Shown piece by piece: positions 51,603-52,266 of a stretch of DNA of 52,266 nucleotides. The first letter of the stretch is position 1; each line of letters starts with the position of its first letter. This DNA comes from Lachnospiraceae bacterium. Lineage in GTDB: Bacteria; Bacillota; Clostridia; Lachnospirales; Lachnospiraceae. A model generated the notes under the pieces. It made no database searches. It was given only the letters and a program-made list of their open reading frames with translations, and had not been told where the DNA came from. A program made the translations under genes and the position numbers. The stretch covers positions 1 to 52,266 of the forward strand of contig JAJQCQ010000052.1 in assembly GCA_021202635.1 (NCBI GenBank), in the 5' to 3' direction.

Positions 51603-52145
51603 TCAGACCGCATATACATCGTTCAGTCGCCGCTCCAGTTTTTCAACCAGCTCCGGCAGCTCAGATGGCTGATGAATGATATAATCCGCCCGTTCCTCGT
51701 CATTGGCGGGAATCATGTTATACCGCGGCGACCAGTCAAGCAGTACGGAGGTAATCCCAAATCGATTCGCTCCCGCTACGTCCTTGCGGATATTATTCCC
51801 TACCATGATGATGCGTTTCTTATCTTCTTCTGTCAGCCCATTTTTCTCCATCGCGTCCTGAAACATAGCGGCAGCAGGCTTCTGGACTCCGACGATCTCC
51901 GAAATCGTCCGTGTGCAGAAACAGCCGCCCAGCCCATTTTCCAGATAGACATTGGTAAAAGACTGTTCTTCCCCGTCTGCGACCAGCGCGATACGGTAGC
52001 CTCTCTCATACAGCGTGCGAAGCGCTTCACCTGCTCCCGGAATCAGCTCCGCGTGAACGACAATTCCTCTTTCATCCCTGATCTCGGTGCCCTCATCAAT
52101 AAAGGTATCTCCGCTGTCTGTAAAAATAAACAATCTTCTCTCCAC
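51603..52145 (-). CDS. HAD-superfamily hydrolase with DxGDT nucleophile motif
   Basis: A protein of about 180 residues. The nucleophile loop reads FIFTDSGDTF: the usual D-x-D-G-T is D-S-G-D-T, a variant also met in Dreg-2/HDHD3-like members. GYRIALVADGE, VQKPAAAMFQDAM (the Lys/Pro motif III) and IIMVGNNIRKDVAGANRFG (motif IV, with Asn in place of the first acid) follow the HAD order. Start: GTG at 52145, with GGGGGAAAG upstream, puts the motif at residue 8 as expected; the frame also runs 28 codons further to a TTG with no ribosome site. A sugar-phosphate role is guessed from the importer next to it. Altered motifs I and IV make the activity uncertain. Confidence 0.75.
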   Translation of the reverse strand: MERRLFIFTDSGDTFIDEGTEIRDERGIVVHAELIPGAGEALRTLYERGYRIALVADGEEQSFTNVYLENGLGGCFCTRTISEIVGVQKPAAAMFQDAMEKNGLTEEDKKRIIMVGNNIRKDVAGANRFGITSVLLDWSPRYNMIPANDEERADYIIHQPSELPELVEKLERRLNDVYAV

Positions 52146-52266
52146 TGTCTTTCCCCCGATGTTCTTTCCTGTAAATGTGTTCTTAGCTCTGAACCTGATA
52201 GAAATTATTGTACCCCCCACCCCTCTCAAATCTACACCTTTTTGGTTTTTTTCCGGATAAAACCTT

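Noticed and set aside
52146-52229. 28-codon extension of the HAD gene to a TTG start
   Set aside because: It has no ribosome site and low-complexity sequence, and HAD proteins start just before the nucleophile strand.

Overview
The window looks like chromosomal DNA of a gut Clostridia bacterium, most likely a Lachnospiraceae member. Signs are the moderate GC content, strong AGGAGG-type ribosome binding sites, LPXTG/sortase pili, a CUT1 sugar transporter encoded without its own ATPase, and enzymes for plant polysaccharides, tannins and inositol. This assignment is inference; no rRNA or other marker gene is present. Nearly all large genes lie on the minus strand, so operons read from right to left.

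Left part (1-10.5 kb): a tannin module. A tannase and a gallate decarboxylase (LpdC type) form an operon. It is followed by an HSL-type esterase and a GPH-family symporter, with a divergent LysR regulator whose promoter overlaps that of the symporter. Expected flow is galloyl ester -> gallate -> pyrogallol. Beyond lie the C-terminal remnant of a DUF4143 ATPase gene, a HAD phosphatase, and an NhaC-type antiporter with a promoter and a leader of about 180 nt.

10.5-24.4 kb: a pilus operon, transcribed as shaft pilin, class C sortase, signal peptidase I, and a giant 3306-residue wall-anchored adhesin. The adhesin starts with eight Cys/His modules, then a CHAP-like domain that has lost its catalytic Cys and His, then BspA-type leucine-rich repeats, many beta domains and a SpaA-type domain.

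24.4-28.7 kb: a mobile or defence zone. It holds a frameshifted AAA-ATPase remnant, a small promoter-RNA-terminator unit directly in front of an AbiF/AbiD-type HEPN gene, an ABC ATPase gene cut exactly inside its Walker A motif, and a large serine recombinase next to the cut. The RNA plus Abi gene resembles the abiF RNA/AbiF toxin-antitoxin arrangement, the group recently proposed as ancestral to Cas13. This is the best candidate for an unusual biological system here.

28.8-35.5 kb: amino-sugar and pectin genes (nagA, class II aldolase, nagB, GH105, ROK kinase, GH28). 35.7-36.4 kb: an MgtC-family gene on the plus strand.

36.6-46.6 kb: a myo-inositol operon read as unknown protein, alpha/alpha-toroid protein, iolC, iolD, iolB, iolG, iolE, iolA. 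It has no iolJ, no dedicated transporter and no iolR-like repressor gene. An AraC regulator is divergent from it. 47.8-52.1 kb: a CUT1 sugar importer (two permeases and a binding protein with a Tat-type signal) and a HAD hydrolase.

Between genes there are families of small structured repeats. Two copies of a 33-nt hairpin, 35 kb apart, differ at exactly six positions that form three compensatory base-pair changes, which is strong evidence that the fold is conserved.
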